This document shows positions 22,800 through 34,153 of a stretch of DNA of 64,000 nucleotides, in pieces. Position 1 is the stretch's first letter, and the number at the start of each line of letters is the position of its first letter. The position numbers and the translations under genes were made by a program. The DNA is taken from contig CM068586.1 of NCBI GenBank assembly GCA_035048485.1, positions 47,691,215-47,755,214 of the forward strand, in the 5' to 3' direction. The notes beneath the pieces were generated by a model, which worked only from the letters and a program-made list of their open reading frames with translations, searched no databases and had not been told where the DNA came from. This stretch comes from Pteria penguin. Its lineage: Eukaryota > Mollusca > Bivalvia > Pterioida > Pteriidae.

Positions 22800-23745
22800 G
22801 CAAATTGATTGACACATCCCTAACTATCACAATTTCTGAATCAATGAATGTTCCATGCCCTGGAAATAATAATACAAGTTAGAGGAGAAAAATGGCAACT
22901 TACTGTATAATTCAATAAGGCATCATTAGCAGAGTTCCTGAAAGATTTTCCACAGCTGTAGAACAAGGGTCTAATAACGCAGAAATGTTTCAGGACCAAC
23001 AAAATTTTTGCCAGACATTTTAGAAAATACTGTACAAACATATTCATAATATCTATATTGTTTTAAACATGATAATTCCATTCACCTTAAAGTTCATTAA
23101 CATTTTTCCCAGTTGTCTCCCTTTACATTCTGACGTTTTACTCTCGCCAGACGGCCATTTTATCCGCCACTCCATAATTGTCCAAATACCAGTCAAGTTT
23201 TTAAACAACATGGTTTTTGTTGTATTTTTTTAATACGTGAAGTTACGTTTACCATTTATCAACTTATTTAAATGGATGTCAATAGTACAAAACAATAAAA
23301 TCTGGAATAACATTTGTCAATAAGAAGCAAAAAAATCATTTATATTGCAGATATGTTTGAAGAAATTATTATCTAACTTATAAATGACGTTTATAGCTAA
23401 AAGAAATTAATGATGAAAGCTAGCAATATGCAGAATTATTGTCGGACAATAGGTCCACCGTAGTCAGACATTCTTAAATTAATGCCATCAGGACCAAAGG
23501 TCCTGTGTCTTTCAGGAACTCTGCATGAACATCTTGTAAATAGCAACACAGGAGTTTGGGCAGTTCAAAGTCAGCTGCTACATGTATAAAATGTAGTCAA
23601 ATTAATTGTATTACAATACCTATTAATCATTTCCAGGTAGGTGATACCATAATATACATGTAATTATGTATCATACCAGTGCAAGCTCTTAGGTTTCTAT
23701 GGAAACGTCTGACAGAGGGAAAGTCATGCAACAAATACCAGTATA
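22800..23745. other. No gene recognised; possible upstream region of GPCPD1
   Basis: The stretch is AT-rich and has no convincing exon. On the minus strand, 23170-23145 reads GGCGGATAAAATGGCCGTC, which resembles a YY1-type initiator motif (AAAATGGC). It could mark a start site for the noncoding first exon of GPCPD1, but nothing else supports this. Confidence 0.3.
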
Positions 23746-23750
23746 ATGAC

Positions 23751-24104
23751 TAGTACGACCCTGACAATGTGTTGATTTTTGACAGACATCGTTTTGGATG
23801 CCGTCAAAAATCATCACATTGTTGGGATCATACTAGTTCAACTATTACCAGATGCCCAGATAGTCCGACAAATCTGATAAAGACCATTTTTATCAAAATC
23901 ATTTGTTGTTTTGCCCTACCAGAAGTACGGCTAGTTAGTATGACCCTGATGAGATAACGCCTGTCAAGTATCAACACATCGTAGCACGGGTTAGTATGAC
24001 CCGATGAGATGATGCCGTCAAGTATCAACACATCGTAGTACGGCTAGTATGACCCCAATGAGATGATGCCCATCAAAAATCAACACATCGTTGGGGTCAT
24101 ACTA
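23751..24104. mobile_element. Foldback-type repeat with three related arms
   Basis: A left arm (23751-23783, TGTGTTGATTTTTGAC) is matched in inverted orientation by 23803-23834 and again by 24072-24104 (ATCAAAAATCAACACATCG). Between the second and third arms, ACACATCGTAG and TAGTATGACCC recur as short tandem copies. No coding sequence is seen. Confidence 0.6.
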
Positions 24105-25210
24105 CACTACTGGCATTCTTGAAGTCGGCATGACGTCACTGTCTGTATTTGTCTCAAAGATACCCGAGGAGTTTTGCCATGATACTTGAGGTAAAACTCA
24201 GGTTTTTTCGTTAGCATTAATACAACTTTAAGCTCTTCTGTGTCAATTCCAAATGGGTTTTCTTACAAAATATGATCGGAAATATGTAAAACAGATAATC
24301 AAAATTTACTTGCTTGAATGACAAAATATTTTAATTATTCCAATTAACCAAAATTCCTCCTGGAATACACATTGCTCTCTATGATGAAGTCCGATGCTTA
24401 ACATTTTTTTTCACCCCAAATGTTCCGAATGCTCGTTATCAAATATCATCAAACCCCCTAACTACGACACTACCTTAATTGCGACACTTTAGGAAAAACA
24501 TGTGCCGCTTGTAAACAAAAGCGATTATGATGTCATTTTTTACTTGTTACAAATCTTGGATCAATTTTCTGTAAATAAATACAAACTTCCCAGAAAATGT
24601 GTCAAAAACAAGTACATGTAATGTATGCATTACATAAATTTCATATTATGATAAACTTACTCCAATCACTAAGTTTTTTTACATAGCACCTAAATAAGCT
24701 GTGAATCCCCCAACAGAGCTACACACGTTTACATCTTCATGTATCCCCTGATTTTTCAGAATAGAATGAGGCCAATGATAATTTTTTTGTTATCTTATTG
24801 CAAATAATACGCTATGTATTTTCCGTTATTGACAATGACGTTCTTGGCGCAATATAGATGTTATAGTGAGTAATACTAATAGCAATGTTTACAGATATAT
24901 TGGGTTTAAACGCAGACGATAAAGTGATATATATTACAAATATAATGCGAGCTTTTGCAAATAGAGTACTTCTTCGTCATGGTATTTCAATATTAAGTAA
25001 TTATTTCTTAAGGTGACTGGAATAAAGTTATGGCAAAATATGAATTGCTTGACAAGCCCCATCTTGTGTTTAATGTCGAGGAGAAGGGGATATTATCTCA
25101 AAACCACAGCCCACCAAATGTGGTAGCCGATAGAGAAGTCCATTTTCCAGCTGTGACATCAGGAAAGTACTCAACAATGACAATAATTTCCAGTTGTTGC
25201 AGACTTCTTG
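24105..25210. other. No gene recognised
   Basis: AT-rich sequence without splice-supported reading frames, tandem repeats or inverted repeats that I can see. Confidence 0.4.
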
Positions 25211-25419
25211 AAAACTTTTGAAACTTGTCAGATATTCGGTCTGACAAACTGATGGACTTTGTCAGACCGAACAAAATTTTGTCAGACCAAAGTTTTTTCA
25301 CAATATTTGGAGTAGGAAATGAAAAAATATGAAAACAAACACCAGCTGAATTCAATTGAATTTATTTAATCATATTCAATTTCCATTTCATATTCTTTAA
25401 CTATTTGTTCCATTGTCTG

Positions 25420-25735
25420 TCATTTTCATCTTCAGATTGTTCATCATCACTTCACTGTCATCTTCCTCAACATCACTCATATCTTCCTCTGTAGTCTGTG
25501 TCTCATTCATACCCTTCTCTCTCATTGACTCCCTGTCAACTCCCTCTTGTATATCATCTGCAATTTCAACTCTTTAAACTCTTTCAACACCTTCAACACT
25601 TTCAACATCTTCAACTCTTTCATCCTCAAGCTCACTCTCAACAACTCTGTCATTTTGGAATGTGTATTTGTGTTTTTTGCTCGACTTCCCCGAAGCCACA
25701 TACTTTATAGGCCAGGAGGCCGCCGTTTTGACCTT
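25420..25735 (-). pseudogene. Acidic coding-like relic, product not recognised
   Basis: Read on the minus strand, the sequence gives AASWPIKYVASGKSSKKHKY, then TFQNDRVVESELEDERVEDV, and later an acidic stretch with EEDMSDVEEDDSE. One stop interrupts it. The mixture of a basic segment and an acidic repetitive tail looks like decayed coding DNA rather than random sequence. I do not recognise a family. Confidence 0.3.
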
Positions 25736-26058
25736 CATACACAAATCTTAATTACAAAGACGCTTAAATCTGATCAGGGTATTCAGACTCACTTAAAGCA
25801 TTCGTATGATCACAACGGATTGAACTGTATTAGTTCGGGTCAGAAAGGTGTACAGGAAAAAATCGTATCGGACATTTGGACCGACAAGATGATGATTTCT
25901 ATCGGACTTTTGATTTCTTTATCGGCAAAATCGACAAAACCGACAGCTTTCAGGATCTCTGTTGTTGTGTATGCAGGGGCTTCCCACCAGAGGCAGTCAG
26001 AAAGAGTAATGTTTTACTACACTTATTAAAGTTATTTGTATATTGGGGGCAATGTGAC

Positions 26059-26180
26059 CACAGGTATTTGAAGTTCTGTAAGTCCACAACAAACATCTAT
26101 TAAACCCCTGCAGGGGTGTATATCCCTGTAGGGATATAAATGATATTTGTTGTGGACATACAGAGCTTCAAATACCTGTG
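26059..26180. mobile_element. 122-bp hairpin MITE
   Basis: Arms of about 40 bp start ACAGGTATTTGAAG and end CTTCAAATACCTGT. A second nested palindrome in the centre (ACCCCTGCAGGGGT) adds to the hairpin. Noncoding. Confidence 0.75.
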
Positions 26181-26316
26181 AATGTGACATACATGTATGT
26201 AGACACTGGGTACATCTAAAATACTGTACCAATTAGTAGCACTGAGAAGAATGCATTCCTTGGTGTTAATGCAACTGCATCTTCTATGAACTGCTGTGAT
26301 ATCTAGTGTAGATCTA

Positions 26317-26989
26317 CTGTCCGCGCAGCTCACTTCGGAAATCGGAAAATCTCGATTTTTTCTATTGTAGCATTGAAATTGATACAAATGAATAAAGTAA
26401 TGAGTGGATAAATATACATGGGCCGAGCTACCCTATATTTACGGGCCTAGTGGCACTGTACAGGGCTATCACGTGCCGAGTGTTCCACGGTCTGAGTTAC
26501 CCCTTAATAATGCATTTTCCTGACTGAACTCCCGGCATCCGCAAACCGTAATTCTCAACAACTTTCCTTGGTTTCATTCAAGTATCTGAATTATGATATG
26601 ATAACAAAATTGCAAAAATTGTCGTTTACTCTCTTTATATGAATCTTGTACTTTTAAAATATCGGTACCTCGTTTTGCATCATATCGGAAAGCCCATTAA
26701 AATACTAACTTTACCTTTTCCAATATTAGACTCGTCCAAGAATGACGTCACAGGTAAACACGTGAGGTAATCCACCATTAGCGGACGACATAAAATACAT
26801 GGAGAATCCCCTATCAAAAGTGATTTTATCTAACGGTAGGGGAATGGTTGCACTTTGAAATGTTTGACTTGTATATTTAGTTACGAGAATACTCAATTAA
26901 TTGAAGGGTCGTATTCATTTTTATCCATTTTAATGCTTCAATAGAAAAAATCGCAATTTTCCGATTTCCGAAGTGAGCTGCGCGGACAG
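26317..26989. mobile_element. 673-bp inverted-repeat element with TA target duplication
   Basis: The ends are CTGTCCGCGCAGCTCACTTC and its complement; the inverted repeat continues for about 55 bp with few mismatches. Both ends are flanked by TA (26315-26316 and 26990-26991). The interior has no long frame and is not recognised, so this is a nonautonomous element, possibly mobilised by a Tc1/mariner-type transposase. Confidence 0.75.
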
Positions 26990-26992
26990 TAG

Positions 26993-27410
26993 TTTATTAC
27001 GGACCCTGATATTAGCGACCTACTGTACATAGGCCTTAGTTTAAGAGATCTTGTAATAGTGAAACAGGAAATAGGATAATTGCTGTAAAATGTTGTCAAA
27101 TTAATGTCAATTAGGTACACTTACCATACAATACGTAAACAAACAACTACGCAAAGTTAAGTCCGCTTATCGCTTCCCCCTTTCGTGGGACCGGAAATAC
27201 AAATCATTTTCAAAGACACTCCGGGCCTTTATTTTCCGGAATGACATTTCTTTACCTGGTCACAAACGATGTACAAATGGCTGTATATATATATATTAAT
27301 ATAATTACAAAATCTAAATAAATGTCGGGTCATGTAGGTTAGATTTCATATTCGTTATCTGCATTTAAGGTATACAATTCGAGTCGAGGATATGCAATGT
27401 TTGTGTGTGT
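26993..27410. other. No gene recognised
   Basis: Unremarkable sequence with a short (TA) run near 27285-27300. No exon or transposon end could be identified. Confidence 0.35.
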
Positions 27411-27715
27411 GCATGTGTGTATGTGTGCATGTGTGTTAGAGAGAGAGAGAGTACCCATTTTCTAAGATGATTGAACATTTACATTTTATCATTTATTTTA
27501 ATCATTTCTAATTGTTTTTTTTTTTCAATTGTTTTGGGTTTTCTTTTCTTCCTTTTTTGTATTTTGTTTTCTTTTTTGTTTTCCTTCTTCTTTTTTGTTT
27601 TCCTTCATTTTTTCCGTTTTGTTTTGTTTGGCTATTTTGGTGGGGATTTTTTTTTGTTCTTTTGTTTTGTTTTTTGTTTTTTGTTTTGTTTTGTTTTGTT
27701 TGGGGGACGGGGGGT
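27400..27715. repeat. Low-complexity block: GT/GA microsatellites, then T-rich tract
   Basis: A (GT)n run with (GA)n at about 27403-27453 is followed by about 200 bases of T-rich sequence with G and C interruptions. Phenylalanine-rich frames through it are a base-composition effect. Confidence 0.85.
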
Positions 27716-28054
27716 TACTACTTTACTATTATCTGCTAAGACGGCGATGCCGGGTTTCGCAAGTCTCGGCCTGTGGACACAAGTTTACACTCTCTGTTGT
27801 AAATACATGTATCTGTACATTGCACTTGAAGAAGTATTAAAGAAGATGCCATTTTTATATTTTCATCGACCTTAGAATCTTCTGTATAAAATATTCATCT
27901 AGTTCTACGAGTGCGAAGAAAATATGTAATTTCAACGTTCAAATAGATCTTTACTGGACCCATAAGGAAAAACTGACGGTTGTCAGTCATTATAACAACT
28001 GTATTGCTATCGAATATTTTTGTTAGGACTTCTTGTGTCTTTAATTATATTTCT

Positions 28055-28310
28055 GTGACCTGTGCTCTACATGCATGTCCTTTACGACTTCTCCCACACA
28101 GTTAAGTCAGATGTCTCCTCACTATTCGTGATGATTTTCCTCAAAAAGCTAAGTCAGATGTTTTCTCTCTATTCTGTGCTCCACGTGTCCGTGATGACTT
28201 TTCTCGCACAGCTGTGTCAGATGTTTTCTCTCCATTCTGTGCTCTACATGTTCGTGCGACTTTTCTGACAGAGCTACATCAGATGTCTTTTCCTTTCTGT
28301 GCTTGGTATA
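28055..28310. repeat. About 63-bp minisatellite, 4 copies
   Basis: The unit contains TGTGCTCTACATGTTCGTG, GACTTTTCTC, CACAGCT and AAGTCAGATGT. Single relatives are seen at 43440-43500 and 61750-61805, so the unit comes from a dispersed repeat that expanded here. Confidence 0.8.
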
Positions 28311-28426
28311 TGCGCTAGATCAACTTATATCAAGTGTCGAACATTTTCTCTGTACAAAATCGCTGACCTTTGGCGAAACTCAGTTTGCAAAGGTAATAAT
28401 AGCCTTAAACTTTAGATGATCGTTGG

Positions 28427-28704
28427 TTGATTGATTGATTTTTGTTTAACGTCACACCACGAATATTTCACGTATATGGTGACGGCATCTGCCTGATGTA
28501 GGGCATACAAATTTTGACCTTTGCAACGGACCCACCCGAAGCAGCGAGGGATCTTTAACGTGCAATGCATACCACGACACGGGGCCTCGGTTTTTACTGT
28601 CTCATCCGAAAGACAGGACACCGGGATGACCAGAGCGGGACTCGAACCCCGGCCTCCCGATCAGGAGACGAGCGCGATACCACTAGGCCACGCTGGCTTA
28701 AATT
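28427..28704 (-). mobile_element. tRNA-derived SINE, full copy (family A)
   Basis: On the minus strand it starts with a tRNA-like head: box A TGGCCTAGTGG and box B GGTTCGAGTCC. The body contains CACCATATACGTGAAATATT and the 3' tail is (TCAA)n-like, seen on plus as TTGATTGATTGATT. Target duplication ATCGTTGG is at 28419-28426 and 28705-28712. Confidence 0.88.
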
Positions 28705-28738
28705 ATCGTTGGATATCCACGTTCGATTTCGTTTCTTA

Positions 28739-28841
<103 letters not shown>

Positions 28842-28921
28842 GAACCGCCTTTAAGAAAAATAAATGGATAAGCTTTGTCTAAATTTGCATATGCTCAATA
28901 ATCACCAGCAATCTTATTAAA

Positions 28922-28984
28922 ACCATATCTTTATTCCGCTTCTCTATTTGTTCCATAGCGGATAAAGCGGAATAAAGATATGGT
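28922..28984. repeat. Perfect 20-bp inverted repeat
   Basis: Arms ACCATATCTTTATTCCGCTT and the complement enclose 23 bases. It could be a MITE core; no target duplication was identified. Confidence 0.7.
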
Positions 28985-29194
28985 AAAGTTAAGATATTGT
29001 AATCACCAGAAGTAATATGCGTACTTTCATGCGACTATGTATTGCTTTGTCCGTATGTCCTACGGCCTTTAGCAGCACTATAAAGGCCGTAGCACTTGAT
29101 GATTATCACAGTCACGCATGTGTTACAATGCCAAACCGGCCTCTATCTAACTTCTGCCTGAACGTGGATAAAAGAGCGCGAGACGATAAATCGC

Positions 29195-29272
29195 CTCTAA
29201 GATCAAGTCCCTGACGGGATTCGAACCGTGTCTACTGGGTTAGAGGTTCGGTGCTCTGCAAACTAAGGTATG
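29195..29272 (-). pseudogene. tRNA-like relic
   Basis: On the minus strand a B-box-like GGTTCGAATCCCG is preceded by a D-arm-like TTAGTTTGCAGAGCACC at roughly tRNA spacing. The 5' acceptor strand does not pair with AGGGACT. It is probably a tRNA pseudogene or a SINE head. Confidence 0.3.
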
Positions 29273-29279
29273 ATTGGTA

Positions 29280-30740
29280 TCAAACGATGACCTTTTGTAG
29301 GAAGTGTTTGAGGTGGTTAATTACCTAAATAAGGAAGAAGAATTTGCCCTACATATGACGCATTTCCTTCCATATGGCGCCCTAATAAAAGAGCTCCAGA
29401 AAGCTGTAACAGGACGCGAGGTCTTCTAACGACTCTCGTGACTATTTCATATCGTCCTCTTCCTGACAATAACGTGTGTATAGATAATGCGCATAGTACT
29501 GAAGAAATTATAATCAGTGATTTACAAAATAGGAAGTGAAACATCCTTACATGGTTTCGGATGATTTGAGATTTAACACTTAAAAACTGTAAAACTGATC
29601 ACGAGTATAAACCACAAATTTCAAATGTCCTGTGTATGACGCCACGCACAATATTAAGTACCAATATGAAGGCATTTGGGATAATGGTATGTCTTTTGCA
29701 GCCATGTAAGTAAAAACGTATGGGATAAACAATTATTCTACATCCAAATACGGAAATAATTATGTATTTTACAGTCATGTTAGAGATAGCGTTATATGTT
29801 TGTGCAGTCAGATAAAAAATGGTGTCTGCAGCCAGGTCATTGATAGCTGTATATTTGTACAGTCGGGTAAAGGATAAAGTTAGGCAAGTAAAGCCATTAA
29901 AGTGACGAGATGCAGTCAGGTCAATAACATTATATATTTTACCACTAGGGTAGGCATAATGATACTGGTAAGGGATAATAATACTTCTTATATCAAACTA
30001 AGCGCTACTGATATGCATGTACAGCCAGGTATAAGGGGTTACCATGTATATATACAACAAGTTAAGGATTATAAAATATATAGATAAACACAAAGATATA
30101 CCGGTACATGTGGGGATCCAAAGGAGTAGACAATGGGTTTGAACCCATCCTGAATTTCGGCAAAAATGAGTTTTCTTGATATTTTTTTCAAAGCAAGGTT
30201 AATATGGAAAAATGTTTTAACCTAAGGATGAATAATTGCATTTTGATTTTTTTTATATATTTACTGAATTTGAAAACATATCCCCGTTAGGATTAAAATG
30301 ATACATTTGAGGTCACGAAAAGGACAATTTTATGTAAGAGATGTCAGGTAAAGGTTTATTAATACTCAGATTGCATAAGGAATTGATCAGCTTCAAAATG
30401 ACAATGACTTTGTACTGAGGGCAAATTTTAAGCGACTTTACGAACTGCCCATTCATGGATATACAAGTGGTAGACTATATATGTCACCCCTTTATATGTA
30501 ACAGAGATTATTCAGTTGTCAATACGAGGCTCCGATTATATATAATACAATAATACATCTCGTTATCCAGAATATTGATTGATATGATCTGGACTGAGGC
30601 TCTTTCTAACCGTTTAACCGCTGAAATTGACAAACTTCCATATTTGGAATTCTCCTGATACGACGAATCTTAGTGGACTTAAATTTTGGTCGTTACTAGC
30701 AAACATTATATAACCTCTCAACCTGAGTGACCTGTTGGAC
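29280..30740. other. No gene recognised
   Basis: Intergenic sequence; several diverged copies of an AGTCAGGTAA-like motif at 29770-30050 hint at an old tandem array (about 60-90 bp period). No exon is supported. Confidence 0.4.
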
Positions 30741-30845
30741 TTTCTTTCAATATGGGGGGTTGTGCATCGATTTTTAATTTGTTCTGTGATTGTACTGCTT
30801 TTGTAGTGAATGGGAAGTTGGGTCTGTAAGCCGATGGACCACGCC

Positions 30846-31260
30846 TATACTCGGTTCTCAATAAATATTCATAAAACGCGCCTCTAAAACGAAAACGAGG
30901 CTATAGGTGGTTAGGGTTAGGGTTAGGGTTAGGGAATTGGTCGCCAATGACGCTTTCTGTACTTCCGCCATGTTTGTAAACATGCAAGCGATAACCCGAT
31001 AGCCTCGTTTTCGTTATAACATGAATATTCATGAGGAGCTCATTAAGAAAGCAGTTATACTCGGTTCTCAATAAATATTCATAAAACGCGCCTCTAAAAC
31101 GAAAACGAGGCTATAGGTGGTTCGGGTTAGGGTTAGGGAATTGGTCGCCAATGACGCTTTCTGTACTTCCGCCATGTTTGTAAACATGCAAGCGATAACC
31201 CGATAGCCTCGTTTTCGTTATAACATGAATATTCATGAGGAGCTCATTAAGAAAGCAGTA
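30846..31260. mobile_element. Tandem pair of 210-bp MITEs carrying TTAGGG repeats
   Basis: Two near-identical 210-bp units start TATACTCGGTTCTCAATAAA at 30846 and 31056. Each contains inverted arms ACGAAAACGAGGCTAT / ATAGCCTCGTTTTCGT and, beside the left arm, a (TTAGGG)n run (30908-30934, four repeats; 31121-31138, fewer). The palindrome CATGTTTGTAAACATG is inside. A third TTAGGG piece is at 31275-31290. Confidence 0.8.
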
Positions 31261-31348
31261 TTGAATGACGATTGTAAGGGTTAGGGTTAATTCATATCAC
31301 CGCCGTAAGTCGGTACTACAACTATATTGATATCGAATATTTTGTGAT

Positions 31349-31588
31349 TGATTGATGTTTGTGTAACGTCACACCACGAATATTTCACGTATATGGTGAC
31401 GGCATCTGCCTGATGCAGGGCATACAAATTTTGACCTTTGCAACGGACCCACCCGATGCACACTGGGCCTCGGGTTTAACTGTCTCATCCGAAAGACAGT
31501 CTGGACACCGGCATGGCTAGAGCGGGACTCAAACCCCGGCCTCCCGATCAGGAGGCGAGCGCGATACCATTAGGCCACGCCGGCTTTT
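31349..31588 (-). mobile_element. tRNA-derived SINE (family A) with target duplication
   Basis: Same family as 28427-28704, with a 30-base internal deletion. Box A GGCCTAATGG and a box B with one change (GGTTTGAGTCC) are on the minus strand. Target duplication GAATATTTTGTGAT is at 31335-31348 and 31589-31602; the host sequence is a Penelope-related UTR block. Confidence 0.88.
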
Positions 31589-32006
31589 GAATATTTTGTG
31601 ATATGATGTCTTTTCGTGTTCTTATTCTTGTATTCTCGGCATATTATTGTCGACTTCTCATATAAATGGCCCTGATTTTTTTCTCATCTTTTCTGTTTAT
31701 GTTTCCTTCTGCTTGTTATGTATGCCATTCGGTTTCACGATTTGTCATGTATGTGAAGCAGGTAAAAGGTTGTTTTCGGTTTATATGTATTCAAGTAAGA
31801 TTGTATTATGTGTCATTTCTAAAATTTGATTTTGAATATCCAGAGTTTGCTTTTAATTTCTATCATTTCGGTCTTGAATGTAACGGAAAATATATAACAC
31901 ATACACATATGGTACACTAAATAAACACCGGTATATGTTCTTATATAGCTCCATTGTTCTATTGTATATGGGTATATGGGTAATATATATACACATGTAG
32001 TATGTG

Positions 32007-32109
<103 letters not shown>

Positions 32110-32319
32110 GCACAGATCGAATCAGTGAAACACCTGGGAATACTATGGACCTTGGATATCCGAAGAAATACCTGTAGAAAATAAAGAAAAATTAGACAAA
32201 CATATAAAGCACAAAGACACTACAGCTAACAAGGCACCCTAAATTTCACTTATATTCGTTCCCCGTCTGGTACTCGAACCCACGATATATGGTACCGAAT
32301 CACCTAGCTGTCATGCATC

Positions 32320-32931
<612 letters not shown>

Positions 32932-33438
32932 TGTAGCATAATTCTATATTAATACTCTCTAGTTGAATGTAAAAGTTATATTTCATGTATATTTAGTCAT
33001 GTATCATAGCTCATATTACTTGTTTTACTAGGCCGCCCGTAAGGGGAGGCACTAGCTGTTTCTATTTTTAGCACGGGTTTGTTTGTACCCGGCCGCCCTT
33101 TGGGGGCAGCCGCATTTATCTATATATAGAGGGGCGGAATCCCTAGCCCAAGCTCAGAATGTTGTTTAATTTGTGACTGTGCGGATCATTATGTTGTGTT
33201 AACTATTTCATGTGATTATCTTATGTGTTTGTGTATACTAGTACTTGAGTATAGAGAAATGTAATAAACCGTTAAACTTTTTACCGATTCTTATTCAAAC
33301 AACGAAATGTGATTGATTGCCTGGGGCAATTCGATATTGGTGATCGTCTGGGACGATTGTTAATTACGCTACCAATTAATTAGCAAATTCTGTGTATTGT
33401 GTGGCAGCATTGTGAGGTGTACGAACGACCACGTTACA
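32932..33438 (+). repeat. 5' LTR
   Basis: 507 bp, TGTAGC...GTTACA. It contains a TATA box (TATATATAG, 33121-33129) followed by GGGGCGG, and a polyadenylation signal AATAAA at 33263-33268, so the U3-R-U5 boundaries lie between them. Two small hairpins (GCCGCCCGTAAGGGGAGGC, GGCCGCCCTTTGGGGGCAGC) are in U3. Confidence 0.95.
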
Positions 33439-33440
33439 AC

Positions 33441-33458
33441 TGGTGGCAGCGGTGGGAT
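33441..33458 (+). other. Primer-binding site, tRNA-Leu type
   Basis: TGGTGGCAGCGGTGGGAT starts two bases after the LTR. It is complementary to the 3' end of an animal tRNA-Leu (ATCCCACCGCTGCCA plus CCA), as known from the UAG/AAG isoacceptors. Confidence 0.85.
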
Positions 33459-33526
33459 CGAATTCGATTACGCCGGAGTTTTGGATTTATATTAATATTT
33501 TGTGTGAAGTATCAAGCAATGCAGTG

Positions 33527-33766
33527 ATGAATTCAACGAATGAAAATCAACGGTATGTCAACAAATTCTCACTTGGAGATAATGGCGAGTATATGTTCGA
33601 TTGTATAGTAGACATGGATTACATGAAAGAGTGTCCTAATTGTTTCAATATATTCAAGAAATCTGTGAATTTATTCAGCATGAAGTCAGTGAACAATGCA
33701 TCAGTGTCGATGGAATACTTCTATAAATGTCCAGCCTGCAGCTGCCGCATGATAATCAGGAAATAA
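33527..33766 (+). CDS. Retrotransposon ORF A: small zinc-ribbon-like protein
   Basis: This 79-codon frame starts at ATG 33527 (MNSTNENQRY) and ends at 33766. It has two CxxC pairs, CPNC and CPAC, separated by 28 residues, a likely four-cysteine zinc ribbon, and a basic end (CRMIIRK). It lies between the primer site and gag, where Ty3 elements normally have only a leader. An upstream extension without ATG overlaps the primer site, so the ATG is preferred. The function is unknown; nucleic-acid binding is an inference from the fold. It overlaps ORF B by about 40 bases. Confidence 0.6.
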   Translation: MNSTNENQRYVNKFSLGDNGEYMFDCIVDMDYMKECPNCFNIFKKSVNLFSMKSVNNASVSMEYFYKCPACSCRMIIRK

Positions 33767-34041
33767 ATGTATCTTGTGATTCGGTAATTATTTCGGATAA
33801 AATCGGAAATCACTACATGGATTTTATTTATTCTGTAAGACGACGTCGTGTGAGATACCGGAACAACGGTCCTACAACGTTACGTTGTACTGTTACTTTC
33901 AAGGAATATTTTATTTGTGGACAGTGTTATACTTGTTTTCTGAAGCCAAAGACTACTAGCTATATGAACGGTGTTATAACTCGTCGATTAATAGTTCGTC
34001 GATATTGGTGTCCTTTGTGTGGGCATATCATAAATGTATAG
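33727..34041 (+). CDS. Retrotransposon ORF B: second zinc-ribbon-like protein
   Basis: This 104-codon frame starts at 33727 (MSSLQLPHDNQ) and overlaps the end of ORF A in another frame. It has a basic stretch (RRRRVRYR) and two cysteine pairs, CGQC and CPLC, with 27 residues between them, the same layout as ORF A. The two may be an old duplication of one zinc-ribbon domain. The function is unknown. Alternatively, ORFs A and B are two halves of one protein split by a frameshift; their spacing and overlapping frames allow that. Confidence 0.6.
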   Translation: MSSLQLPHDNQEINVSCDSVIISDKIGNHYMDFIYSVRRRRVRYRNNGPTTLRCTVTFKEYFICGQCYTCFLKPKTTSYMNGVITRRLIVRRYWCPLCGHIINV

Positions 34042-34153
34042 TTTGCACGTGACAGTGCGTATTACGTGTGCATGTATGTGACATATTTCATGATAGATTT
34101 TGTGAGTGTTATTACGCGAAAAGTGAGTGCCGTTAATGTATTCTTTGTGACTC

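Noticed and set aside
27471..27875. 134-codon phenylalanine-rich frame resembling a membrane protein
   Set aside because: It follows a T-rich low-complexity tract; no splice or start context supports it.
31666..31762. ATG followed by a signal-peptide-like stretch and a GTAAAA donor, as a possible first exon of the MAM gene
   Set aside because: The donors there are in phase 0 or 2 and exon a needs phase 1. The sequence also lies in a Penelope-related UTR block.
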